NCBI RefSeq assembly: GCF_900009135.1
Contig: NZ_LT797710.1
Span: 125,897 to 189,896 of the forward strand
Length of the DNA: 64,000 nt
Reading direction: 5' to 3'
Source: Planktothrix sp. PCC 11201
Lineage (GTDB): Bacteria; Cyanobacteriota; Cyanobacteriia; Cyanobacteriales; Microcoleaceae
Numbering within the stretch: the first letter of the stretch is position 1; each line of letters begins with the position of its first letter. The notes under the pieces were generated by a model that did no database searches, was not told the DNA's origin, and saw only the letters and a program-made list of their open reading frames with translations. Shown here piece after piece: positions 26,725 through 36,237 of the stretch. Position numbers and translations under genes: made by a program.

Positions 26725-29700
26725 TTATTTAACTCCAAGCTGAAGCATTAACTCCTCAACTTGGTTTGCGACTAAACGATCGGGATCATTTTGTAGCATT
26801 GGTAATAATTCTATCAAAGCCCGTTGAGAGGCAATCTTTAGATATGCTAAGACTGCTTCTCGAACAAACCCGGTGGGATGACGTAAGCACATCAGGGCTT
26901 GTTCAGCCGTTAAACTCCATCGGGAGCTTTTGGCGACATGGAAACAACAGGCTAAGGCCCAGTCCGAGAGGAAATGGCGTAACTCTAATAAACGGCGTAG
27001 GCGATCGCTGGGTTTCAGGGGTTGATAGCTAACTAAATCAGATAAATTTTGCAATTTCTCCAATTTGGAGTGCTGATCGAGAATGCTAATTAATGCCCGT
27101 TTATGGGCAATATCAACAATATTATCAATAATTTCCAACCCCCGTGCCACATTAGAAGAAGAATTTGACTGAATATTAAAGGATGCTGCTTGAATCGAGT
27201 CATGGGGATATAAAAACTTCATTAATAAAAAGCAGCGATCCACCGCATCAATTTCTAGTCCTTCCAGGGCGCGTTTTAATAACTGTTGGGGAGCATGAAT
27301 ATCATGCACAACCGGATCGAAGGGATCAAAGGTGTCTGAATCTTCATCATCTGAGTCCGACAGGATAGGGGTTTCCAGGGACAAATCCAGCAAAGCCGCA
27401 TAAATTTGACCGATGAACATTAATTCCTGCTCAATTAAAATTTCTACCCCGGTGCGTCCGACCCGATCTAAGACTCCTTCAATTCCCGCATCTTGAGGAA
27501 TTTTAAGTAAAATTCTCAGGATATTGCGCCGGGTGGTTCCCCAGGAAATCATCAATTCACTAATTAGGGTATCGAGGGCTTCGGCTGTCCCGATTTCACC
27601 AAGGGCTGTCCAAGCCTGTAACCGCACCAAATCCGGTTTGTAGATATCACTGGCTTGCTGGATTAATAAAGGAATCGCCTCATTTCCTAACCTCACTAAA
27701 GCCTGCAAAGCTGTATCTCTTGTGGAACGATAGCAGAGAGCTTTCATTAAAGAGGGATAGTATTCTTCCAAATGGGTAGAGGCGATCACATCTAATAATG
27801 CACAACGCACGCGCAAAGATTCATCCTGTAATAAATCGTTAAGATAGAGCCGCAGTCCCTGTAAATAATCGGCTTCTCCCAGGGCGCGGACTCCCATCAC
27901 CCGTTCCCGTTCTTGGCCGTTGGTAATCATCCGTCGGATGGTATTAGTGGCGGCGGCTTTTTGTTCGCGATCGCCTCGACGCAAAATCAAGGCCCCAGCC
28001 GTTCCCCGCACCACCGGATCAACCTGGGGTTGGAGATAGGGGCGCAACTGTTCAATATCGGGACTGGTTTCGGTCAACCACAGGTATCGCAAAGCCAGGG
28101 CCAGAACCTCCGGGGCTAAAGTCCCCTGGGTAAAAGCTCGGATTTCCTCCAAATAAGCCGGATTGGGGTGATTGAGCATAATTTCCAAGCTCTGACGCTG
28201 TAACCCAGGGGAAAGACTACCAAGGAGGGGAACCAGGGTTTCACCCACGTTTTTCGCATCCAGTTGACTCAGGAGTTCAATACAAGAGCGTTTATCCGCT
28301 TCTTCTCCGGGTTTTTTCAGGGTTTCCACCACATTCCGCTTGAGTTGGGGCATATCAATATCCGAGACACTCAGCCGTCCCCGTTCGGCGCTCCGCACCA
28401 ATAAACTGACATATTGGGCACGAATTAACCAAACCACCAATAGCCAAACCGCAGCCATGAGGATGATCAGACCGACGAACATTAATCCCTGTTCACTTTG
28501 TAACTGGGTTTCGGTCGATTCAGGAAAAATCAACCTGGACACCCAGAGGGTAATTAAAATCAGTACCCCCGTTACCCCCGTGGACATCGGTTCAAAGATG
28601 CCATTGACCATCGATTGAATATCGCTGCGAACGTGATCCGGCAACGGTTGGAACAGTACGGCTCCGGTGGTTTCAATTAAGGTGTAGTGGAATAATTCAT
28701 CCAGGAATCGCAGGATCACAAATCCTATAAAAACAGAAAATATTCCCGTAATTCCCCCAATTAAGGAAATAGTACCTAAAATAATCACCCCAACGGGTAA
28801 AACAATGGCGGTGACAAAGACCCCCGTGCGTTCAACTAATCGGCTAGACCCAAACCACTGAGTTAGAACTTGAGCCACACTCAAAATCCCTTCAAAGATT
28901 CCCAGGAAGCTAACAATCCCACTGGCTCCGGCTGTATCGCTTTGAAATTCTAATTGACTAAAAAATTGGAAATCTACTAATACATAGAGGGCTTCTGCTA
29001 GAACAAAAAATGAGACTAAGGGAATTACATAACCCAAAACTGGGCCCTTGAGATTGCGGGTACTAAATTCTTGTTCCTCATCGTCAGGTGTCCATCGGGT
29101 GGAGTCGGGGAAGGATTGACCGTAGCGTTGGGATAGATAAAATAAAATTACGGCGGCTAGGAGTACCATCACCCCAGAAACCAAAGTGACGTTATTGAGT
29201 CCCACCACTCTTAATAGCAGGGGGAGGGAAAACCCACTAATCACCCCAGCGACCAGAAATCCACTACTAATAATTGGATAGGTGCGTTTAATTTCTCGAA
29301 TATTAAACAGTTGGTTAGCGGTGATCGCATTATTTAAGTCGTTGAGAACATAAGAGGCTTCCACCCATAACCACATGAGAAATAGGGTAATAAATTGAAG
29401 ACTTAACCCTAATATTTTAATCTCGGATAATCCCAGTCCCCAACGAAATAAAAATAGGGGTATTGCCATCATCACAAAGATAATCACAATCGCCCGACGG
29501 AGGGGAAAAACCTTTTGCAGCGACGAATAAACAAAGCCCAAACCTGAACCCATCCCGGCACTGGCGATATAGATCCAGGGTAATTTATCAGCCCCGTATT
29601 CATCGAGGAACAGACCCACGGTACTGAGTTCTAACCAAATCAACCCTACGGACGCTAAGGTGTAGACCAAAAACATCAGTAGGGTTCTTTCTACTTCCTC

Positions 29701-29769
29701 CTGACGGAGATTCAGCCCCCGCAGCACCCCCTGTCCCAGCATAGCGGAACCACTGACTGGTTTTTCCAT
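26725..29769 (-). CDS. Multi-span transporter-like protein with C-terminal HEAT repeats
   Basis: Residues 1-430 contain about twelve membrane segments (LLMFLVYTLASVGLIWLEL, AIVIIFVMMAIPLFLF and so on), resembling MFS or ATP/ADP-translocase-like carriers of cyanobacteria. Residues about 480-1010 are soluble helical repeats of HEAT type (for example VRCALLDVIASTHLEEYYPS and RDTALQALVRLGNEAIPLLI). The ORF extends upstream to a TTG at 29811, giving 1028 residues; I prefer the ATG at 29769 (1014 residues), because the extra 14 residues are polar and poorly supported. The substrate is unknown. The downstream cNMP-binding protein may regulate it. Confidence 0.75.
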   Translation of the reverse strand: MEKPVSGSAMLGQGVLRGLNLRQEEVERTLLMFLVYTLASVGLIWLELSTVGLFLDEYGADKLPWIYIASAGMGSGLGFVYSSLQKVFPLRRAIVIIFVMMAIPLFLFRWGLGLSEIKILGLSLQFITLFLMWLWVEASYVLNDLNNAITANQLFNIREIKRTYPIISSGFLVAGVISGFSLPLLLRVVGLNNVTLVSGVMVLLAAVILFYLSQRYGQSFPDSTRWTPDDEEQEFSTRNLKGPVLGYVIPLVSFFVLAEALYVLVDFQFFSQLEFQSDTAGASGIVSFLGIFEGILSVAQVLTQWFGSSRLVERTGVFVTAIVLPVGVIILGTISLIGGITGIFSVFIGFVILRFLDELFHYTLIETTGAVLFQPLPDHVRSDIQSMVNGIFEPMSTGVTGVLILITLWVSRLIFPESTETQLQSEQGLMFVGLIILMAAVWLLVVWLIRAQYVSLLVRSAERGRLSVSDIDMPQLKRNVVETLKKPGEEADKRSCIELLSQLDAKNVGETLVPLLGSLSPGLQRQSLEIMLNHPNPAYLEEIRAFTQGTLAPEVLALALRYLWLTETSPDIEQLRPYLQPQVDPVVRGTAGALILRRGDREQKAAATNTIRRMITNGQERERVMGVRALGEADYLQGLRLYLNDLLQDESLRVRCALLDVIASTHLEEYYPSLMKALCYRSTRDTALQALVRLGNEAIPLLIQQASDIYKPDLVRLQAWTALGEIGTAEALDTLISELMISWGTTRRNILRILLKIPQDAGIEGVLDRVGRTGVEILIEQELMFIGQIYAALLDLSLETPILSDSDDEDSDTFDPFDPVVHDIHAPQQLLKRALEGLEIDAVDRCFLLMKFLYPHDSIQAASFNIQSNSSSNVARGLEIIDNIVDIAHKRALISILDQHSKLEKLQNLSDLVSYQPLKPSDRLRRLLELRHFLSDWALACCFHVAKSSRWSLTAEQALMCLRHPTGFVREAVLAYLKIASQRALIELLPMLQNDPDRLVANQVEELMLQLGVK

Positions 29770-30025
29770 GCGATGCCCAAACCCCTTTTTGTGATGTTCA
29801 AAGTCTCTCAATAAAGTTTAACTGATTTATCGCCCCTCTTGGGTTGGAGTTGAGGGTTGGTGGTTTCCGCTCTACAAATATTAATGTTTCTCCCTGATAA
29901 ACTCTCCTACCTTAGAGGTAGACTAGAAGTGATGGAAAGCAACAAAGATAACTCACTGCCCAGGCTGTGGAAGTGTTCCCGAGTTTCGATGAAACCTTAG
30001 TTTTCTACGTTTGAGTCCAGTTTTT

Positions 30026-30421
30026 ATGAACGCAGATACCTTTAATACTCATTCTGTTACCTGTCCAATTTGCCATCATACTAGCATTTTGCCCTCAATT
30101 GGAATGTTAGGTGGACTCTTTACTTGCCCTCACTGCCATACCCATTTTGTCATGAGTCACAGTGGTCATTATGTGCGAGATCCCTTTTGTCTCCAGCAGT
30201 GTGCCGTTGCCCAAATGCTCCGACGCCAAAGTCGTCCCTTTGCCCGTATTCGACGAGATCTGAGTCTAACCAAAGGATTACCGCTTTTAGCCGTTATTAG
30301 TAGTCTTTTATTCCTCGGACTTGCTGTTACTATTGGTGATAAATTAAACTTAAATCGTCAAAATATTGATCCTCAAGTCGAGTTTTTACCAGATTCTTAT
30401 TATTCTGATCCTCATCAATAA
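30026..30421 (+). CDS. Zinc-ribbon protein with one membrane segment
   Basis: From the ATG the protein is 131 residues. It has two CxxC/CxxCH pairs (CPICHH and CPHCHTHF) that form a zinc ribbon in the first 50 residues. An Arg-rich stretch and a single hydrophobic segment (LPLLAVISSLLFLGLAVTI, near residue 90) follow, with a short polar tail. A TTG at 30011 would add five residues; the ATG is preferred. The family is not one I can name. The topology suggests a zinc ribbon in the cytosol anchored to the membrane. Confidence 0.6.
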   Translation: MNADTFNTHSVTCPICHHTSILPSIGMLGGLFTCPHCHTHFVMSHSGHYVRDPFCLQQCAVAQMLRRQSRPFARIRRDLSLTKGLPLLAVISSLLFLGLAVTIGDKLNLNRQNIDPQVEFLPDSYYSDPHQ

Positions 30422-30429
30422 TTCATTTA

Positions 30430-30575
30430 AGGAGATGGGTAATTACGAATTACGAATGGGTAATGGGGAACAGTAGTTTATTTTTCGATTAATAAATTAA
30501 CAGTTAACGATTAACTCTTACACTGATGACTGTTAACTGATGACTGTTAACTGCTAACTGATAACTGTTAACTGA
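30430..30575. repeat. Heptanucleotide repeat tract
   Basis: AATTACG-type heptamers (30432-30450) are followed by degenerate period-7 units such as ACTGATA, ACTGTTA and ACTGATG to 30575, between convergent genes. Confidence 0.75.
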
Positions 30576-31670
30576 TTAAAAGCTAATCGTTAAATAACCG
30601 TTTTGAAACTTTGCTCCAGTTACAGGTTTTCCGGTCAAGGCTGGGGGAAGAAAGATGTTCCGCCGTTGATCTCCGGCTTCTATCGTGACTTCTGGGCCGT
30701 ATTGGGTTAGCTTGACTTGTTTTTTATCAAAACTGGGCAGAAACAGGCTGACCTTGCGTTGTGCCACGTCAATGCTGATTGGTTTTGGAGCTAACCCAGC
30801 CTGGGTAAAATCAGGCAAAGACTCGATCAGAGATTGCCAGCTTTGACCCGAACGTGGGGGAATGACACTGACTTTTAACGGATCAAACGCTTCGGTAATC
30901 GCCTCTGTCAGCGACGTTTGGTTTAACAACACCCCACCCACGGTTAGTCCCACCTGTTGGGCACTTCCCCATAAATATCTGGCTGTGGCGATCGCCACTT
31001 CATCCTGGGTACTAACTAAATAAGCCGCCACTCGTCGGGGATCGGATACCGCCGTTTTCCCCTGATCCAAGATATTATTCATGTCTTGAGTCGGTTGGGC
31101 AAAAGTATCTCCAGAAATATCAATATTCAGAATACTACTAGCAATTGGTTGTGCAAAAGGAGAAAGGGTTTTTCCTAAATCCGACTCCATAAATACATTC
31201 CGAAAACGGCGCAGATACCAGCTTAAAATCTCTGGCATTCCTAACATTCTCAGGGTATCTTGACTGGCTAACCCATCATAAACAATTACATCATATTCGC
31301 CACTGGCATCATATTGGCGAATAGCGTTGAGGGCCAAGGCACTATCCATTCCGGGTAAAACCCCCAATTCCTGACCATAAACATTCCTAAAAAATGGGGT
31401 ACGAACATATTGGGTTTCCAGCTTTTTCACTTCCTCCCAACTGCGTTCGAGTAAAACTGCACTTTTCAATTGCACGGCTTTCAAATCGGTGGTAATTTCC
31501 GTTGGATCACACCCCACTTCCGTTTCTAGCAGGATATTCCAGGCGGGACTGCCATCTTGTCCAACCAATAATACCCGCTTCTGGCTGGCTGCCAATTGTT
31601 GAGCGGCTGCGATCGCCAGTGTTGTCCGACCCGTACCCCCCTTACCCAAAAATGTTAATGTTAAGGCCAT
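30576..31670 (-). CDS. ArsA/Get3-like ATPase with C-terminal alpha-crystallin-type domain (Get3d-like)
   Basis: This 364-residue P-loop ATPase has the deviant Walker A GKGGTGRTT (residues 9-17) of the ArsA/Get3/MinD class. The switch-like region VIVYDGLASQDTLRML lies near residue 130. The C-terminal 70-80 residues (KPISIDVAQRKVSLFLPSFD, then KLTQYGPEVTIEAGDQRRNI and LPPALTGKPVTGAKFQNGYL) form a small-heat-shock/alpha-crystallin-like beta domain. That fusion is the mark of Get3d proteins of cyanobacteria and plastids, not of arsenite pumps. The role is probably binding of hydrophobic clients; the client is unknown. Confidence 0.85.
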   Translation of the reverse strand: MALTLTFLGKGGTGRTTLAIAAAQQLAASQKRVLLVGQDGSPAWNILLETEVGCDPTEITTDLKAVQLKSAVLLERSWEEVKKLETQYVRTPFFRNVYGQELGVLPGMDSALALNAIRQYDASGEYDVIVYDGLASQDTLRMLGMPEILSWYLRRFRNVFMESDLGKTLSPFAQPIASSILNIDISGDTFAQPTQDMNNILDQGKTAVSDPRRVAAYLVSTQDEVAIATARYLWGSAQQVGLTVGGVLLNQTSLTEAITEAFDPLKVSVIPPRSGQSWQSLIESLPDFTQAGLAPKPISIDVAQRKVSLFLPSFDKKQVKLTQYGPEVTIEAGDQRRNIFLPPALTGKPVTGAKFQNGYLTISF

Positions 31671-31777
31671 TTATGATTTTCCTAATCTCGTTCATGGAAA
31701 CTTGATCCTACAATAAATCAATTAGAATGGGTATATTGTAATCGGGTATATTTTAAACTCATCAAGGAGCTAATTTG

Positions 31778-32302
31778 ATGAATTCTGAATTGTCACTCAA
31801 ACTCAACCAACTTTATGAACAAGATTTCCATTTATGGGTAGAGCAAACAATTCAATTGCTAGAAAATAAACATTTTGAAGAATTAGATTGTCAAAATTTA
31901 ATTGAAGAATTAGACAGTATGGGAAAAAATGATAAAAATGCCTTAAAAAGTAATCTGAGGATTTTATTAATGCACTTACTGAAATATAGATTTCAGCCAG
32001 AAAAACGTTCTAATAGTTGGCAATATACAATCATTGAGCATCGTCAAAGGATTGAAGATGCACTCGAAAACAGTCCCAGTCTCAAGCCATTTTTAGAAAA
32101 TATTTTTATACAATGTTATCAAGGTGCTAAAAAATTAGCAGCCGCAGAAACAGGTTTACCCCGTTCTTCTTTTCCTGAAAATTGTCCATTTTCTATTGAA
32201 GAAACACTAAACATTGATTATTTACCCGATTCCGATCATAGTCATATAGCAGGGAATGACATTTCGACAATTTCCAAAAATCAAGAGGATGATCCACAAT
32301 AG
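31778..32302 (+). CDS. DUF29 family protein
   Basis: This is a 174-residue protein of the DUF29 family, abundant in cyanobacteria and of unknown function. It shows the characteristic LYEQDFHLWVEQTIQLLENK near the start, then DCQNLIEELDSMGKNDKNAL and LLMHLLKYRFQPEKRSNSW. The ATG at 31778 is chosen over the TTG one codon earlier because AAGGAG lies at a proper 8-bp distance. DUF29 genes often sit near toxin-antitoxin genes and repeats, but nothing here shows a partner. Confidence 0.88.
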   Translation: MNSELSLKLNQLYEQDFHLWVEQTIQLLENKHFEELDCQNLIEELDSMGKNDKNALKSNLRILLMHLLKYRFQPEKRSNSWQYTIIEHRQRIEDALENSPSLKPFLENIFIQCYQGAKKLAAAETGLPRSSFPENCPFSIEETLNIDYLPDSDHSHIAGNDISTISKNQEDDPQ

Positions 32303-32363
32303 CCTCAAGCCAAACTTGCAGATCATCCTCTTAATATTTCTCGCCCCCCACCATAGGGGAATA

Positions 32364-32570
32364 TTAACGAGAAACTTCTAGTTCATCTTCAAAGAACCAA
32401 GTTGCTGCTTTATTATCGAGTTGGACAATAAAACCGACTCCACTTCCATCCACCATTTTGAAGCCTTTGACGGTTCCAAAAGGATTTTGCTTGAGTTGAT
32501 CGACAATATTGCCAGGGACTCGCTCTCTAATTCGACGAATCTTGACTCTTTGACCAATTTCGATTGCCAC
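32364..32570 (-). CDS. DUF2862 small protein
   Basis: The protein is 69 residues from the GTG start and reads MAIEIGQRVKIRRIRERVPG, ending in ATWFFEDELEVSR. This is the cyanobacterial DUF2862 family, an SH3-like small barrel of unknown function. The ORF extends upstream to a TTG at 32600, but the GTG at 32570 fits the family start and has AGGAG about 10 bp before it. Confidence 0.8.
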   Translation of the reverse strand: MAIEIGQRVKIRRIRERVPGNIVDQLKQNPFGTVKGFKMVDGSGVGFIVQLDNKAATWFFEDELEVSR

Positions 32571-32668
32571 GTCCGGTGTTCTCCTTGGGGTATTAACCAA
32601 TTCACAATTTAGTTTAATATGTCCTTGCCCCAGATTCTACTGTTCCACAAAACTTAGATGGCTTCACC

Positions 32669-32893
32669 TTATGGGGGGAACTCAGGGGGAGAAACTTCAT
32701 CTTTAAGTCCAGACAAGTTAATGTGGATCTCCGGGGCGACTCTTTCAGGGTTAGCACTGGATCTCTTTTCTTGGGATAGACCCGCTAAAGACCAGGTTAA
32801 ACTTAAAACTGCTAATTTGGCGATCGCATCTAATTGTTTTTCTTGAGAGCCCGGTAGGGAGTATCCTGTGGGATGATAGTTATCGTTATTCAT
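32669..32893 (-). CDS. Small hypothetical protein
   Basis: A 74-codon ORF (MNNDNYHPTGYSLPGSQEKQ and onward) with a predicted helix LDAIAKLAVLSLTWSLAGLS, then a polar tail. I recognise no family. A plus-strand ORF overlaps it in another frame. The minus-strand reading is preferred because it has a better start context and a plausible amphipathic helix, but coding status is uncertain. Confidence 0.4.
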   Translation of the reverse strand: MNNDNYHPTGYSLPGSQEKQLDAIAKLAVLSLTWSLAGLSQEKRSSANPERVAPEIHINLSGLKDEVSPPEFPP

Positions 32894-33039
32894 AAAATTA
32901 TATTTTTTAGAACCTATTACAAGTATTCACGATCCAGCTTCAGATTTCCGCAATATCTATCAAGATTATTTGTGATCATTATTACCAATTCCTGTGATGA
33001 ATCTCACCTTCTATTCTGTATTGAGATTAGTCCCAAAAA

Positions 33040-34521
33040 CTAAATCCATGACGGAAACCACATTCGCAGTTGCCATTGTGCAGGGGACAAAGGCAGTCCT
33101 AAATATAACGGCATCCAATACAAAAAACCGAATAAAACCAGGAATAGGATCAGACCTCCTAGCCACCGAAATTGTTGATTAGAACTATATAACCATCGTT
33201 CTAACCACCAAGCTAACGCCATACAACTAAACACAAATCCGGTCATGTAGTGATAAATAAATAAACAGCGAGTGACTCTCACCCAGGGTAATAAATTTGC
33301 CAACCAATTCAAAATTAAAAATAGGGTTAACCACAGTTCAGGTGTCGGCGGAAAATCTAGGGATAATCTAGGTTTTAAATCGGAAAACCTCACAGATAAA
33401 GCTATCCATACTCGTTGAATTAACATCCCACATAATAATAGACTAGCTAGGGTAGATAACCACCATAAAAAGGGATTTCCCATCGCATAAACTGAATAAA
33501 TAATGGGAAGTTGGTCGGGATGATTTAAGGGTAAAGTCGGATCAAGGGGAGTTGTTGCATCAACTTTCTTATAAAAATAGGCAATGGGTCGTAACATCAG
33601 AATCCAACTGTACCATTTAGAACAGTAGGGATGAACTTTTGTCCCATCTCCTAAGTTATGATGATAAGCCCAAATTTTGGCTTGCAGACCCCAAAAGGGC
33701 GGATCTGGATTTTGTTGTAAATGGGGAAGCCAACCGATCCAATAAACCAGAATCGGAATGATAATTAAGGTGACTAGAATGATAATTGGGGTGAGTTTAT
33801 TTAGGTTTTGCAAGGGAGATTTAAAAGATGTTTCTGGGATTAATTGTTGTGATTTTTTGGTAAAAAATTGAATCAATCCTGAGACTATTAATATTAAATA
33901 AATTCCCAATAAAAATCCCAATCCATTCCATTTAGTTAGGGCTGCTGATCCTAATCCGATTCCTGCTAAACCCATCCAAAACCAACGTTTAATCCCTTGT
34001 TGATGTAAAGCCTTTAAAAAAAAGAGTTGTCCTAATAATCCAAAAAATACAATATAAATATTACTCAGAGCATAGCGAGATTCTACGATAAATAATCCAT
34101 CTGTTGCCATTAAAAAAGTAGCAATTAAAGTATAGCTGCGACGTTGGGTAAGTTGATAGGCGATCGCACCAACTATTAAAGGAATAAACGATCCAAATAA
34201 AGCATTAAACCATCGATAACTCCAAGTAGATAGGGTCGAACCCGTTAAATTATTAATGGTTTCTTGTCCAAAGGGTAGTTTAGATCCGAGCCAAATTCCC
34301 ATGGCAATTAAATATTGACTCAGGGGAGGATGGGAATTAAAAAACGGAGTTTGAGTTAAATAATTATTGGCAAATTTAGCATAATAAACTTCATCAAAAA
34401 CCAAACTATTAAATTGCTCTAAACCCCAAAATCTTAAAAGAATAGATCCAATAAATATTGAGATCATCCCCAAAGTAAAACCAGAGAATTTGAGTTTAAA
34501 TTTATATTTTTTATCAGTCAT
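33040..34521 (-). CDS. PMT-type (GT39) membrane glycosyltransferase
   Basis: This 493-residue polytopic membrane protein of the dolichyl-phosphate-mannose:protein mannosyltransferase family transfers a sugar from a polyprenyl phosphate carrier on the outer face of the membrane. The catalytic loop FDEVYYAKFANNYL (about 41-54; acidic DE) follows the first membrane segment, and FNSHPPLSQYLIAMG is the second conserved piece. About eleven to twelve membrane segments and a lumenal loop with NPDPPFWGLQAKIWAYHHNL are visible. The acceptor (protein or lipid) cannot be told. It lies 47 bp downstream of the histidine-kinase gene, with a palindromic repeat between. Confidence 0.85.
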   Translation of the reverse strand: MTDKKYKFKLKFSGFTLGMISIFIGSILLRFWGLEQFNSLVFDEVYYAKFANNYLTQTPFFNSHPPLSQYLIAMGIWLGSKLPFGQETINNLTGSTLSTWSYRWFNALFGSFIPLIVGAIAYQLTQRRSYTLIATFLMATDGLFIVESRYALSNIYIVFFGLLGQLFFLKALHQQGIKRWFWMGLAGIGLGSAALTKWNGLGFLLGIYLILIVSGLIQFFTKKSQQLIPETSFKSPLQNLNKLTPIIILVTLIIIPILVYWIGWLPHLQQNPDPPFWGLQAKIWAYHHNLGDGTKVHPYCSKWYSWILMLRPIAYFYKKVDATTPLDPTLPLNHPDQLPIIYSVYAMGNPFLWWLSTLASLLLCGMLIQRVWIALSVRFSDLKPRLSLDFPPTPELWLTLFLILNWLANLLPWVRVTRCLFIYHYMTGFVFSCMALAWWLERWLYSSNQQFRWLGGLILFLVLFGFLYWMPLYLGLPLSPAQWQLRMWFPSWI

Positions 34522-34544
34522 TATTTTTGGCTTTATTTCCTATA

Positions 34545-34572
34545 GTAGAGACGTTGCATGCAACGTCTCTAC
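34545..34572. repeat. Palindromic repeat (GTAGAGACGTTG family)
   Basis: A perfect 28-bp palindrome, GTAGAGACGTTGCA with its complement, lies between the kinase and PMT genes. It is the same core as at 17768-17805. It can fold into a hairpin in the transcript. Confidence 0.85.
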
Positions 34573-35915
34573 TGATTACCGATTTCTAACTCCTTGCAAA
34601 TCGGAATCTCAATAATGAATTCCGATCCTTTTCCTAACTGAGAATGACACAATAATCGCCCTTTGTGGGTATCTTCAATAATCTTTCGACTAATGGATAG
34701 TCCCAGTCCCGTGCCTTTTCCCACGGGTTTAGTAGTAAATAAATAATCAAAGGCACATTTTTTAGTATCTTCAGACATCCCCGTCCCATTATCCCTAACT
34801 GAAACAGCAACAGCACGACTATTAGAAACAAGATAAGTTGAAATTATAATTTGATTAGGATGTTGTAATAACTCTTGATAGGATTTAGTCGCACTGGATT
34901 CATTTAAAGCATCAATAGCATTATTAATTAAATTCATAAAGACTTGATTCAGTTGCCCCGGATAGCAGTCAACCAAAGGCATTTGACCATACTTTTTAAT
35001 CACCTTAATATCGGGACGGTGATCGGTTGCTTGTAATAAATGTTTCAGGATTAATAGGGTACTTTCTAAACCTTCATGAATATTAAAAGGGACTTGAGCC
35101 TTAATATCACTCCTGGAAAAAGTTCGTAAACTGGTACTAATATTAGAAATCCGATCCGTCCCTAATTTCATAGAAGAAATCAATTTAGGTAAATCTTCAA
35201 TTAAATAGTCTAAATCAATAGATTCAGCATGGGCAAGAATAGAATGATCGACATTAGGATAATAACTTTGATACAGTTTTAAATGCTGAATTAAATCCTT
35301 AATATAAATATTGGCATGATTCAAATTACCCGCAATAAAGTTAATTGGATTATTGATTTCATGGGCAACTCCGGCAATTAAATGTCCTAAAGTTGACATT
35401 TTTTCGCTTTGTACTAATTGCATTTGAGACTGTTTTAAATCTTCTAATACTTGAGATAACTCAGCCGTTCGTTCTAAAACTCGTTGTTCTAATTCTTGAT
35501 TTTTTTCTAATAATTGTTGTGTTAAAGAGCTAATTTTTAAATGAATTTTAATTCGAGCAATCACTTCTTCGGCTTTAAACGGTTTAGTAATATAATCTAC
35601 AGCCCCAATCGATAATCCCCTAACCTTCTCTAAATCATTCGCCACTGCGGTCATAAAAATGATCGGAATATCATAGGTTGAAGCATGACTTTTGAGGTGT
35701 TTACAGGTTTCAAACCCATCGGTTTCGGGCATTACCACATCTAATAAAATCAAATCAGGCTGTTCAGTTTCCGCAACTTTAATGGCTTGATTGCTATGGT
35801 TTGCAATCAAAATTCTCCAGCCACAATTCTCAATGAAACCTGATAATAAATTAAGGTTTGTTGGGCTATCATCGACAATTAGTATGGTGGTTTCCTTAAA
35901 TGAGTTGGAGTTCAT
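34569..35915 (-). CDS. Response-regulator/histidine-kinase hybrid protein
   Basis: This 448-residue cytosolic signalling protein has a REC domain first (TTILIVDDSPTNL; phospho-acceptor Asp in DLILLDVVMPETDGFE near residue 57; Lys in ITKPFKAEE). A coiled coil (LLEKNQELEQRVLERTAELS) and a HisKA helix with the His of LIAGVAHEINNPINF (about residue 185) follow. The HATPase domain has the N box NLINNAIDAL, DNGTGM and GTGLGLSISRK. No sensor or membrane segment is present, so the input probably comes by phosphotransfer to REC from another kinase. The output partner is not encoded nearby. Confidence 0.93.
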   Translation of the reverse strand: MNSNSFKETTILIVDDSPTNLNLLSGFIENCGWRILIANHSNQAIKVAETEQPDLILLDVVMPETDGFETCKHLKSHASTYDIPIIFMTAVANDLEKVRGLSIGAVDYITKPFKAEEVIARIKIHLKISSLTQQLLEKNQELEQRVLERTAELSQVLEDLKQSQMQLVQSEKMSTLGHLIAGVAHEINNPINFIAGNLNHANIYIKDLIQHLKLYQSYYPNVDHSILAHAESIDLDYLIEDLPKLISSMKLGTDRISNISTSLRTFSRSDIKAQVPFNIHEGLESTLLILKHLLQATDHRPDIKVIKKYGQMPLVDCYPGQLNQVFMNLINNAIDALNESSATKSYQELLQHPNQIIISTYLVSNSRAVAVSVRDNGTGMSEDTKKCAFDYLFTTKPVGKGTGLGLSISRKIIEDTHKGRLLCHSQLGKGSEFIIEIPICKELEIGNQ

Positions 35916-36237
35916 ATTGAATGGGATTATGATTTATGGATCAATCGAAATTGTTCCAGCAAAAAGCAAATTACTATCTCAACTCAACGTAATGATAAAT
36001 GTTCATAACCATTGATCAACGGATTTATTTTGAATGCTTCCCAAAAGGAAACAAAAGACACAATACCCCTAACCTGTTGAGTATCTAAACTTATACGGAA
36101 CTATTTAGATTATATTTTACGGTGATTGATCACGATTTGACAATGACACCCATCACCACTAATGGCGGACTTAACAAAAAACACCCCATCATGGGGTGTA
36201 AAAAAGGGGGCTATTCTCACTTGAAATTAATCTGAAC
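35916..36237. other. Intergenic region with terminator only
   Basis: The 322 bp between the kinase start and the opcA end hold no ORF that I can support. The only structured element is the hairpin at 36176-36205. Confidence 0.5.
36176..36205 (-). terminator. Terminator of opcA
   Basis: ACACCCCAT (36181-36189) and ATGGGGTGT (36191-36199) form a perfect 9-bp stem. The A-run at 36176-36180 gives the U-run for minus-strand transcripts, and another A-run follows on the other side, so it may work both ways. Confidence 0.85.

Noticed and set aside
32658-32846. Plus-strand ORF opposite the small hypothetical gene
   Set aside because: It overlaps the minus-strand ORF, has no family-like sequence and a poorer start context.
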